NCBI GenBank assembly: GCA_013414705.1
Contig: CP058705.1
Location: forward strand, 989,654-994,969
Length of the DNA: 5,316 bases
Direction: 5' to 3'
From: Defluviicoccus sp.
GTDB taxonomy: Bacteria; Pseudomonadota; Alphaproteobacteria; Rhodospirillales; Defluviicoccaceae
The notes beneath the pieces were generated by a model. The model saw nothing but the letters and a program-made list of their open reading frames with translations, did no database searches and was not told the DNA's origin. The position numbers and the translations under genes were made by a program. Shown in pieces: positions 1 to 5,316 of this stretch (positions are counted from its first letter, which is position 1; each line of letters starts with the position of its first letter).

Positions 1-960
1 TCCCGCGACGCGCGATCTTTGGGAGTGGCTCCCGACACACCGATCACCTACGAGATCTTCATGTCGGGTGTGCACCCCAGCGACCAAAAATTGGTTCAGA
101 CGGCGGTTGATGAAGCCCTGAAGCCTGGCGGGACTGGGCGGTTTGACGCCATGTATCGCGTGATTAATGCGAAGGACAAAAGTCTGCGCTGGGTGCGCGC
201 GGATGGTGACGTCACCTTCAAGAACGGCGTAGCAACACGGTTGGTCGGCACAGTTGCTGACATCAGCGACCGGCGTCGCATGGAACAGCACGTTCAGTTA
301 TTGATGCGAGAGGTCAATCACCGGGCCAAGAACCTCCTCGCCGTCGTGCAGGCGATCGCCCGACAGACGGCAAAGAATACCGAGCCGTCGGAGTTCGCCG
401 CCCATCTGAATCAACGCCTCCAGGCTCTGGCCGCGTCGCAGGACCTTATCATCGGCGGAGAGTGGCGATCAGTGTCCTTAGCCGATCTCGTGCAATCGCA
501 GGTCAGTCACCTCGGCGAGCTCGTTCATTCCCGATTCGAGATCTCGGGAGAAGATGTCCGGCTTGGCACCAGCGCCGCGCAAGGGATTGGACTCGCGTTA
601 CACGAGCTGGCAACGAATGCGACGAAGTATGGGGCCCTTGCGAACGAATTCGGTGTTGTCGACATCAGTTGGGTGCGGGATGGGGAAGGCGCCTTCGTGA
701 TCAACTGGACTGAGCGCGACGGCCCTCCCGTTCATCCGCCGGACCGACGCGGATTTGGGACCACCGTCATTGAGCGCATGGCGGCGAGCGCCGTTTCAGG
801 AGATGTTCAACTCGATTTCGATGAAAAGGGGCTGCGGTGGCGGCTGACTGCGCCGATTGAAAAAGTCCTTTACAATGAGGAAGAGGATACACTTGTAACT
901 ACAGTGGGGAGTTTAGCAGCGATACGGCAGGGGCATGGCAACCAAGATCTTGATCGTTGA
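1..960 (+). CDS. PAS-HWE sensor histidine kinase, 5' partial
   Basis: This is the C-terminal 319 codons of a sensor histidine kinase; the frame is open to the left edge, so the true start lies outside the window. A PAS_3-type fold comes first (about nt 55-285; HPSD near its start, then RWVRADG and GTVADISDRR). The dimerisation and phosphoacceptor helix follows, with EVNHRAKN and the histidine at 319-321. The N box is HELATNATKYGAL, with His at 601-603 and Asn at 616-618. A WTE tripeptide sits at 706-714, and a glycine box, GFGTTVIERM, lies near 751-780. The His in the N box together with the WxE motif defines the HWE family rather than classical HisKA. No membrane segment is visible in this part. 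Kinases of this family phosphorylate separate receiver proteins and often feed the general stress response. The 3' end overlaps the next gene, a receiver, which is its probable partner. The signal sensed cannot be told. Confidence 0.93.
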   Translation, partial: SRDARSLGVAPDTPITYEIFMSGVHPSDQKLVQTAVDEALKPGGTGRFDAMYRVINAKDKSLRWVRADGDVTFKNGVATRLVGTVADISDRRRMEQHVQLLMREVNHRAKNLLAVVQAIARQTAKNTEPSEFAAHLNQRLQALAASQDLIIGGEWRSVSLADLVQSQVSHLGELVHSRFEISGEDVRLGTSAAQGIGLALHELATNATKYGALANEFGVVDISWVRDGEGAFVINWTERDGPPVHPPDRRGFGTTVIERMAASAVSGDVQLDFDEKGLRWRLTAPIEKVLYNEEEDTLVTTVGSLAAIRQGHGNQDLDR

Positions 961-1318
961 AGACGAACCATTGATCGCCTTCGATATGGAAGAAACCGTG
1001 ACCGGCGCTGGCTTTCACGTGGTGCATATTGCCCGTGACGTCGATGAAGCAATCCAAACGATCGATCAAGAGCCGATCGATCTGGCTATTCTCGATGCTA
1101 ATCTCGCCGGAAAAAGCGCCGAGCCGATCGCCGAACGATTGCGCTCCGACGGCGTTCCATTCGTTATTATTTCCGGTTATTCGCGTAGTCAACTTGGCAC
1201 GTGGGTCGGTCCAAGCCCCATTGTGAGCAAGCCGTACCTTCCCGGAGCCTTAATCGACGAGATCCGTCGGTTATTGATCGCGCAACGAGATTACGATCGC
1301 GGGACGTCGTCATTCTGA
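935..1318 (+). CDS. Single-domain response regulator (receiver only)
   Basis: This 127-residue protein is a CheY-like receiver and nothing more. It has the acidic pair E9-D10 after the first strand (ILIVEDEP), the phosphoacceptor D54 (LAILDANL), the switch residue S80 (FVIISGYS) and the conserved K99 followed by proline (VSKPY). No DNA-binding or enzymatic output domain follows, since the protein ends about 20 residues after the last helix begins. Its ATG lies 26 bases inside the upstream kinase gene in another frame, so translation is probably coupled. An AGGGG at 929-933 is very close to the ATG, so ribosome re-use from the kinase may matter more than a free binding site. It is the likely phosphate acceptor of the HWE kinase. 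Such receivers usually act by protein contact or as phosphate sinks. The partner is unknown. Confidence 0.93.
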   Translation: MATKILIVEDEPLIAFDMEETVTGAGFHVVHIARDVDEAIQTIDQEPIDLAILDANLAGKSAEPIAERLRSDGVPFVIISGYSRSQLGTWVGPSPIVSKPYLPGALIDEIRRLLIAQRDYDRGTSSF

Positions 1319-1588
1319 CACGACGAGAAGCACGGCACAGCAGCCGTCGCGACGCATCCGTACCCCCGCTCCGCGGATCGCCGCTTTGCTCTGGCACGCA
1401 CCGCAAACCGGGTCCGCGAAACACGCCGGCGGGATGGTGCCCAAAGAAACGCGCAACGACGATGACCAGCTTCGGGCGCGCTCCCGAAGTCAACATCTTG
1501 ACGCCGAGCGCACCGAGACACCTTGAGTTCATTACTCTGAGAATACTCGTCGCCGCTCTGAACATTGGGCGAACATATCTTCGCGGAT
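1319..1588. other. Gap without a convincing gene
   Basis: No supported gene is seen between the response regulator and the stress promoter. Open frames cross it on both strands, but they overlap known genes out of frame, are rich in Arg, Ser and Pro, and match no family I recognise. No hairpin followed by a T run marks the end of the kinase-regulator transcript. Confidence 0.55.
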
Positions 1589-1614
1589 GGAACGCTGCGC
1601 CTCCCTGAGGCGTT
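1589..1614 (+). promoter_or_regulatory. EcfG-type general stress response promoter
   Basis: GGAAC at 1589-1593 and CGTT at 1611-1614 are separated by 17 bases. This matches the known alphaproteobacterial EcfG sigma factor consensus, GGAAC-N16/17-CGTT. The start of transcription would fall near 1620, leaving about 30 bases of leader before the DUF3008 ATG at 1654. The placement and orientation fit that gene exactly. Both boxes are perfect matches; use of the promoter is inferred. Confidence 0.82.
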
Positions 1615-1638
1615 GCAGAGGCCGGATCAGCTTCGAGC

Positions 1639-1642
1639 GGAG
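1639..1642 (+). promoter_or_regulatory. Ribosome binding site of the DUF3008 gene
   Basis: GGAG lies 11 bases before the ATG at 1654 and 5 bases before an in-frame TTG at 1648. Spacing alone does not decide the start. The ATG is preferred because family members begin with M-P followed by lysines. Confidence 0.5.
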
Positions 1643-1653
1643 ACATTTTGATC

Positions 1654-1848
1654 ATGCCAAAGGCAAAGTCGAAGAAGCAGCAGATGGCTGCGGGTGCTGC
1701 ACTGTCGGCCAAACGAGGCGATCGGCCGAAGTCAAGTCTTGTAGGTTCTTCAAAGGAAATGGTTAACTCGATGAGCGAACAGGAATTGAAGGAGATGGCG
1801 GGCACCAAGCGCAAGAACAAGCCGGAGAAAGTTCGGCAGAACGGCTAG
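1654..1848 (+). CDS. DUF3008-family small basic protein
   Basis: This 64-residue, strongly basic protein resembles the DUF3008 family of short proteins found widely in Alphaproteobacteria. Three blocks show this: an N-terminal MPKAKSKKQQ followed by AAGAALSAKRG (residues 12-22), a central SSLVGSSKEM followed by MSEQELKEMA (residues 27-49), and a C-terminal TKRKNKPEKV tail (51-60). It has no signal peptide, membrane segment or cysteine and is probably cytoplasmic. Its function is unknown; the Lys/Ala/Ser-rich make-up would fit a nucleic-acid-associated or disordered stress protein, but that is inference. The start is set at ATG 1654; a TTG two codons earlier would add only Met-Ile. It appears to be a single-gene unit driven by the EcfG-type promoter upstream, which suggests induction in stress or stationary phase. 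No clear terminator follows. Confidence 0.85.
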   Translation: MPKAKSKKQQMAAGAALSAKRGDRPKSSLVGSSKEMVNSMSEQELKEMAGTKRKNKPEKVRQNG

Positions 1849-2165
1849 GACTCTGCACATAATCGCCGCCATTCACGCCTTGATCTACAACCTATTCGAC
1901 ATCGAATGTTATCTCTATCGCCGGAACATATTGAAGGTGAACCGATCAGCTGCACTGGTCGAGTGGTATCGGCTGGATGCATCGTCTGCTGAAGCTCGGT
2001 GTGCCCAAGCGCCCGCGGTTCTTCGCTCTGATAAGGCCGGTGGTAAAGACCGCCTGACGGCCGTCGTTGACTGAACGCGGACATCACTTCTGAGCGTTCT
2101 AATCGCACTACGGGCACAATGTGTGCCATCGTCTTGGTGCGGTTGCAGTCGAGGAGCGCCCGTTT
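1849..2165. other. Gap between DUF3008 gene and IS630 element
   Basis: About 317 bases with no supported gene. A 64-codon plus-strand frame (1880-2074) and a 94-codon minus-strand frame (1845-2129) cross it, but neither has a recognisable domain, a good ribosome site or plausible composition. The stretch has slightly more A and T than its neighbours. It holds one short dyad near its right end. Joining the two IS flanks does not restore any gene I recognise. Confidence 0.5.
2113..2127. repeat. Short dyad GGCACA-N3-TGTGCC
   Basis: This is a perfect 6-bp inverted repeat around the three bases ATG. The spacer is too short for a stable hairpin and no T run follows. It has the shape of a dimeric regulator site, but no dependent gene is apparent downstream because the IS element begins about 40 bases later. 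It may be chance. Confidence 0.3.
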
Positions 2166-2167
2166 TA
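2166..2167. repeat. Left copy of TA target duplication
   Basis: The dinucleotide TA abuts the left terminal repeat, and another TA abuts the right terminal repeat at 3219-3220. IS630/Tc1-mariner transposases insert at TA and duplicate it, so this fits the family's mechanism. Confidence 0.75.
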
Positions 2168-2192
2168 GAGTGGTTTCTGATCGGTATGAATC
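2168..2192 (+). repeat. Left terminal inverted repeat (IRL) of IS630 element
   Basis: It begins GAGTGGTTTCTGATC and matches the reverse complement of the right end at 19 of 25 positions, including an uninterrupted run TTCTGATC. The mismatches are at repeat positions 4, 7, 16, 19, 22 and 23. Confidence 0.87.
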
Positions 2193-2244
2193 GTAAGGGG
2201 ATTCACAAAGGGCTGAAAATCTGATTCAGGATTCTGGCTGGGGC

Positions 2245-2250
2245 AAGGAG
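2245..2250 (+). promoter_or_regulatory. Ribosome binding site of the transposase
   Basis: AAGGAG lies 10 bases before the ATG at 2261, which opens the frame with transposase homology. A second ATG at 2257, in another frame and 6 bases from this site, opens an 85-codon frame with no family resemblance. The two starts overlap as ATGGATGG, so some initiation may be lost to the wrong frame. Confidence 0.65.
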
Positions 2251-2260
2251 GCCAGCATGG

Positions 2261-3205
2261 ATGGGTCAGCCTCTTTCGATAGATTTACGCACGCGGCTGT
2301 TAGCGGCGATCGATGCGGGGATGAGTTGCCGAGCGGCCGCGGCCCGGTTCGGCGTGGCACCTTCGACGGCGATCCGGTGGCAGGCGCAGCGGCTCGTGAC
2401 TGGCAACGCCGTACCCAAGCGCCAAGGTGGCGACATGCGCTCGCATCGCGTCGAGGAACGCCGCGAGGAGATCCTGGCGCTGTGGGAAGCGCGCAAGGAC
2501 ATCACGCTCGATGAGCTTCGCGAGCACCTCGCCGGCATCGGCTTGACGGTGGCGAACTCGACGCTCCACCGCTTCTTCGTGCGCCATTCCATCACGCGGA
2601 AAAAAGACCGGCCACGCGGTCGAGCAGGACCGTCCCGACGTCTTGAAGCAGCGCCGGGCCTGGTTCGACAGTCAGCTCGACCTCAATCCTGACCGGCTCG
2701 TGTTCATCGACGAGACGTGGACCGCGACCAACATGGCACGCAGCCATGGCCGCTCCCCAGGGGCGAACGCCTGCGGATGGGCTTCCCGCACGGCCACCGC
2801 AAGACCACGACGCTGGTCGCGGGGCTGCGGAAGAGCGGCATGGTCGCGCCCATGGTGCTCGACGGACCGATCAACGGCGAGTGGTTCGAAGCCTACGTGG
2901 CCCAAGTCCTCGCGCCCGATCTGCGTCGCGGCGACATCGTCATCATGGACAACCTGTCGAGCCACAAGCGCGCATCGGTGCGCGAGTTGGTCGAGGCCGC
3001 CGGCGCAACCCTGCTGTTCCTCCCGCCCTACAGCCCAGACTTCAATCCCATCGAAAAAGCCTTCGCCCGCCTCAAAGCCATGCTCCGCAAGGCCGCCGAG
3101 CGAACCGTCCAGGGCCTCTGGGAGCTCATCGGCAAACTCCTCGACTTCTTCCAGCCCGCCGAATGCGCCAACTACTTCAGCTCGTGCGGCTATGACCCAG
3201 ACTGA
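2261..3205 (+). pseudogene. IS630-family transposase, two compensating frameshifts
   Basis: The reconstructed product is about 314 residues, a usual length for IS630 transposases. The first part (2261 to about 2602) encodes a helix-turn-helix region (SCRAAAARFGVAPSTAIRW) and a second HTH-like segment (TLDELREHLAGIGL). At the A6 run 2600-2605 the homology moves one frame forward (K-T-G-H-A-V-E-Q onward) and carries the first catalytic Asp in FIDETW (codon 2709-2711). At the C4 run 2755-2758 it returns to the original frame at RGERLRMGFPHG. That part has the second Asp in IMDNLSSHK (2948-2950) and the Glu in SPDFNPIEKAF (3053-3055), completing the DDE triad. The stop at 3203-3205 lies inside the right inverted repeat. 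The first shift could be a programmed slippage site. The second has no such excuse, so the gene is probably dead unless the sequence contains homopolymer errors. Confidence 0.85.
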
Positions 3206-3218
3206 TCAGAATCCGCTC
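3194..3218 (-). repeat. Right terminal inverted repeat (IRR) of IS630 element
   Basis: Read on the minus strand it begins GAGCGGATTCTGATC and mirrors the left end at 19 of 25 positions. It contains the last four codons and the stop of the transposase frame, as is common in compact IS elements. Confidence 0.87.
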
Positions 3219-3220
3219 TA
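3219..3220. repeat. Right copy of TA target duplication
   Basis: TA directly follows the right inverted repeat and pairs with the TA at 2166-2167. Confidence 0.75.
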
Positions 3221-3310
3221 GAAGCCGGACGTCAGCACGCGATGATGAGCGTATCTTTTTCGAGCGCAAGAAGTCAGGTCATGCCCTCAAAACCATCGGA
3301 CTGTAGCTTT

Positions 3311-3327
3311 CCCGCGTTGATCGCGGG
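3311..3327. repeat. Hairpin CCCGCG-N5-CGCGGG
   Basis: A perfect 6-bp GC-only stem with a 5-base loop could form a stable hairpin in RNA. There is no T run after it on either strand, so it is not a classical terminator. It might be a weak or Rho-assisted stop, a regulatory structure, or chance in GC-rich DNA. Confidence 0.4.
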
Positions 3328-3345
3328 CCGCGCAATGCGTTAACC

Positions 3346-3359
3346 TACTCGTGCGAGTA
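3346..3359. repeat. Dyad TACTCG-N2-CGAGTA
   Basis: A perfect 6-bp inverted repeat with a 2-base centre. It is too tight for a good hairpin but has the form of a site for a dimeric repressor or activator. It lies about 390 bases before the preferred cyoA start. No regulator can be assigned. Confidence 0.33.
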
Positions 3360-3744
3360 AGAGCCAGAAAAAGGGCCGCTCAGCAAACGATCCACCACCA
3401 GAACAGCGACGGGGAGCAGCTGCGGTGGTTCTTCAGGGCGGGCGTGGGCAGCTCAGTACCGGTTCAGGCGGACATCTGTCGCAGGCAGTGAGGATGGAGT
3501 CCGGCTGCAGTGCGGAGACCGCCGTTCCTGCCGACTGCGAAAACCGGCCGCCTTGTCAAATCCGCACATCCACAAGACCGCAAGGACCCCGGGCGTCCTG
3601 AGCGGGGCGGCGGCGTTTGCCCAAAGGGCGCGTTTGCTCAGAGACCGGACAGGACAAGGCCACGCCTTCAGGGAGAACGCTGATGGACGGATCATGGATG
3701 GTATCAGCGGGTGTTTTCGGATGCGACTGCCGATAAGTCGATGG

Positions 3745-4674
3745 ATGACGAGAACGATCATTTCGTGGCACGGCTTTCAGCGTTTGGCCGTGCTTCGCGG
3801 AGCGGCTGTATGCGCCGCGATGCTCGTCGCATCCTGTCAGCCGGCCGGCATTCTTGATCCGCAAGGACCGATCGCCTCGGCGCAACGGCTGATTCTGATC
3901 AATTCCACCGCGATCATGCTGGTTGTGGTGCTGCCGGTGATCCTCGCGACCCTGGTGTTCGCCTGGTGGTACCGATCTTCCAATCGGCGTGCCCGCCACA
4001 GCCCGGACCTTGCCTATGAAGGGCGGATCGAGTTCGTCGTCTGGTCAATCCCGGCGCTGATCGTAACCCTGCTGGGCGGGGTCATCTGGATCGGCTCGCA
4101 CGATCTCGACCCGCGCGCACCAATTGCCGCGAACGCCGAGCCGCTGCGGGTGGACGTCGTGGCGCTCGATTGGAAATGGCTGTTTCTGTATCCCGATCAG
4201 GGAATTGGGGCGGTCAACCAGCTCGTCATCCCCGCCGGCACCCCGGTCGCCTTTCGGCTGACCTCGGCGACAGTGATGAACTCGTTCTTCGTTCCGCAGC
4301 TCGGTAGCCAGATCTACACGATGGGCGGCATGACGACCCATCTGCATCTGCTCGCGGACCGGCCGGGCGAGTATCCCGGATTTTCCGCAAATTTCAGCGG
4401 CGACGGATTTGCCGAAATGCGGTTTGTCGTCAAGGCGGTCCCGGATGGCGATTTCCAGACCTGGGTCAGCCAGGTGCGGAACTCGGGGCCTGAGCTCGGG
4501 GCGTCCGCCTACGCCGAACTGGCCAAGCCCAGCCGGGCTGTTCCAGCCATCACCTACCGCTCGGTCGCTCCTGGGCTGTTCGAGCACATCATCGACCAGA
4601 CGGTCATGGGAGAGCGCGCAGCAACGTGTCTCGGCACGATAGCGCAGCGCACGGAGCGACAGGCGGGAGGTTAG
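3745..4674 (+). CDS. cyoA: Cytochrome bo3-type ubiquinol oxidase subunit II
   Basis: CyoA is the second subunit of the proton-pumping quinol oxidase that passes electrons from ubiquinol to oxygen. With the start at ATG 3745 the product is 309 residues. It has a lipoprotein signal with lipobox LVASC (Cys31), two membrane helices (about 50-73 and 97-117) and a periplasmic cupredoxin-like domain from about 130 ([15 protein letters not shown], then [19 protein letters not shown]). In place of the CuA cysteine loop of cytochrome c oxidases it has [11 protein letters not shown] with no Cys, which marks a quinol rather than a cytochrome c oxidase. The C-terminal tail ([11 protein letters not shown], then [13 protein letters not shown]) fits the CyoA arm. 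In-frame ATGs at 3694 and 3721 and a TTG at 3553 are alternatives; none has a good ribosome site, so the start is uncertain. cyoB follows after one base. Confidence 0.93.
   Translation: MTRTIISWHGFQRLAVLRGAAVCAAMLVASCQPAGILDPQGPIASAQRLILINSTAIMLVVVLPVILATLVFAWWYRSSNRRARHSPDLAYEGRIEFVVWSIPALIVTLLGGVIWIGSHDLDPRAPIAANAEPLRVDVVALDWKWLFLYPDQGIGAVNQLVIPAGTPVAFRLTSATVMNSFFVPQLGSQIYTMGGMTTHLHLLADRPGEYPGFSANFSGDGFAEMRFVVKAVPDGDFQTWVSQVRNSGPELGASAYAELAKPSRAVPAITYRSVAPGLFEHIIDQTVMGERAATCLGTIAQRTERQAGG
4665..4670 (+). promoter_or_regulatory. Ribosome binding site of cyoB
   Basis: GGGAGG lies 5 bases before the ATG at 4676, inside the last codons of cyoA. It is a strong Shine-Dalgarno match and fixes the cyoB start. 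Confidence 0.8.
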
Positions 4675-4675
4675 A

Positions 4676-5316
4676 ATGCTGGGAAAGCTGAGCTGGGCGG
4701 CGATTCCATTCAACGAGCCTCTGCCGTTGATCAGCGCGGCAGTGGTGGCGCTTGTCATCCTCATCGTGCTGGGGATCGTCACCGTAAAGGGCTGGTGGCC
4801 CTACCTGTGGCGCGAGTGGCTGACCAGCGCCGATCACAAGCGCATTGGCGCGATGTACGTGATTCTGGGGCTGGTCATGCTGCTGCGCGGCTTTGCCGAT
4901 GCGATCATGATGCGCACGCAGCAGGCGATCGCCGTTGGCGACGCGCAAGGATACCTGCCCCCAGAGCACTACAACCAGATCTTCTCCGCCCACGGCTCGA
5001 TCATGATCTTCTTCGTCGCGATGGCCCTCGTGATCGGGTTGATGAACTTTGTCGTGCCGTTGCAGCTTGGCGTGCGCGATGTCGCCTTTCCGGTTCTTAA
5101 TTCGATCAGCTTCTGGCTCACCGCCGCCGGCGCGCTGTTGATCAACGTCTCGCTGGTGATCGGCAATTTCGCCCGCACCGGCTGGATGGGCTATCCGCCC
5201 TTGTCCGGACTCGCGTTTTCGCCGGACGTCGGCGTTGATTACTACCTGTGGTCCTTGCAGATATCGGGCATCGGTACCTTGCTCACCGGCGTCAATTTCG
5301 TGACGACGATTCTCAA
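4676..5316 (+). CDS. cyoB: Cytochrome bo3-type ubiquinol oxidase subunit I, 3' partial
   Basis: This is the catalytic haem-copper subunit, which reduces oxygen and pumps protons in the cytoplasmic membrane. The first 213 codons are present and the frame stays open to the right edge. The sequence is very close to E. coli CyoB as I recall it: an N-terminal helix (about 18-37), then [64 protein letters not shown] and [14 protein letters not shown]. Quinol-site residues R71, D75, H98 and Q101 and the low-spin haem ligand H106 are all there and carry the same numbers as in E. coli. The second ligand of that haem and the copper/haem o ligands lie beyond the window. It begins one base after the cyoA stop, so the two are cotranscribed; cyoC and cyoD are expected next. 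Confidence 0.96.
   Translation, partial: MLGKLSWAAIPFNEPLPLISAAVVALVILIVLGIVTVKGWWPYLWREWLTSADHKRIGAMYVILGLVMLLRGFADAIMMRTQQAIAVGDAQGYLPPEHYNQIFSAHGSIMIFFVAMALVIGLMNFVVPLQLGVRDVAFPVLNSISFWLTAAGALLINVSLVIGNFARTGWMGYPPLSGLAFSPDVGVDYYLWSLQISGIGTLLTGVNFVTTIL

Larger units (their letters stand above)
2168..3218 (+). mobile_element. IS630-family insertion sequence, 1051 bp, complete ends
   Basis: The element is bounded by two imperfect 25-bp inverted repeats and by TA on each side, the usual target duplication of IS630-family elements. It contains one transposase gene in the plus direction, broken by two frameshifts. The length is in the normal range for the family (about 1.0-1.2 kb). It lies between the DUF3008 gene and the cyo operon and interrupts no gene I can recognise. 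Because both ends are intact, it could still be mobilised in trans by a related transposase even if its own is inactive. I do not know the exact ISfinder name. Confidence 0.9.
3221..3744. other. Long gap upstream of cyoA, no convincing gene
   Basis: About 520 bases between the IS element and the preferred cyoA start hold no gene I can support. A 33-codon plus-strand frame (3242-3343) has no visible ribosome site or homology. The cyoA frame stays open back to a TTG at 3553, but that upstream part does not look like CyoA. Two dyads (3311-3327 and 3346-3359) and a strong Shine-Dalgarno-like GGGAGA at 3671-3676 lie here. The promoter of the cyo operon is expected in this gap. No standard -35/-10 pair, FNR box or EcfG motif stands out. 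Confidence 0.5.

Noticed and set aside
1201..1608. 135-codon plus-strand frame over the receiver 3' end and the following gap
   Set aside because: It overlaps the receiver out of frame, is Arg/Pro/Ser rich, matches no family and runs into the promoter spacer.
1167..1820. 217-codon minus-strand open frame
   Set aside because: It lies antisense to the receiver end, the gap, the EcfG-type promoter and most of the DUF3008 gene; its composition is implausible and no domain is visible.
1880..2074. 64-codon plus-strand frame in the gap before the IS element
   Set aside because: No ribosome site and no recognisable motif; not enough to call a gene.
2643..3221. 192-codon frame read as an independent protein
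   Set aside because: Only its first ~38 codons match transposase; after 2758 the homology is in another frame and the rest is Ser/Pro/Arg-rich noise.
3453..3476. tRNA-like words (GCTCAGT and GGTTCA) close together
   Set aside because: They are only about 8 bases apart, with no acceptor, anticodon or T stems around them; not a tRNA.
3553..3744. N-terminal extension of CyoA from the TTG at 3553
   Set aside because: It would put 64 unrelated residues before the lipoprotein signal; a lipobox Cys near residue 31 fits better than one near residue 95.
4045..4782. 245-codon minus-strand open frame
   Set aside because: It is a shadow of cyoA and the cyoB start, caused by high GC at third positions; the sense-strand proteins are clear.
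1..5316. CRISPR arrays, rRNA, or tandem repeats
   Set aside because: No regularly spaced repeats or rRNA-like sequence seen on reading through.

Overview
The window looks like chromosome of an alphaproteobacterium, most likely Hyphomicrobiales (Bradyrhizobium/Rhodopseudomonas/Methylobacterium-like). The grounds are high-GC coding sequence, an HWE-family histidine kinase beside a single-domain response regulator, a DUF3008-type small basic protein behind a textbook EcfG-type stress promoter (GGAAC-N17-CGTT), and a cyo-type quinol oxidase operon. The genus cannot be fixed from this sequence alone.

Left part (1-1848): the 3' part of a PAS-HWE sensor kinase runs in from the left edge and overlaps by 26 bases a 127-residue receiver-only response regulator, so the two form a translationally linked pair. 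About 330 bases without a gene follow. They end in the EcfG-type promoter, which sits just upstream of a 64-residue lysine-rich protein of the DUF3008 family. HWE kinases and single-domain receivers often feed the alphaproteobacterial general stress response (PhyR-NepR-EcfG), so the neighbourhood has a stress theme, but a direct link is inference.

Middle (1849-3744): a non-coding stretch is followed by a complete IS630-family insertion sequence of 1051 bp. It has 25-bp imperfect inverted repeats and a duplicated TA target. Its transposase reading frame is broken twice, at an A6 run and at a C4 run, and the two shifts compensate so that the C-terminal half returns to the original frame. The DDE residues are all still encoded, but no single frame carries them together. 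Another ~520 bases with no convincing gene follow, holding two dyad symmetries.

Right part (3745-5316): the start of a cytochrome bo3-type ubiquinol oxidase operon. cyoA (subunit II, a lipoprotein without CuA ligands) is followed after one base by cyoB (subunit I), which runs off the right edge. The quinol-site and first haem-ligand residues of CyoB are all present and, with the chosen start, fall at the same residue numbers as in E. coli CyoB.

I see no clearly new biological system here. The points most worth following up are the EcfG-type promoter on the DUF3008 gene, the doubly frameshifted IS630 transposase, and the unexplained leader region of cyoA.
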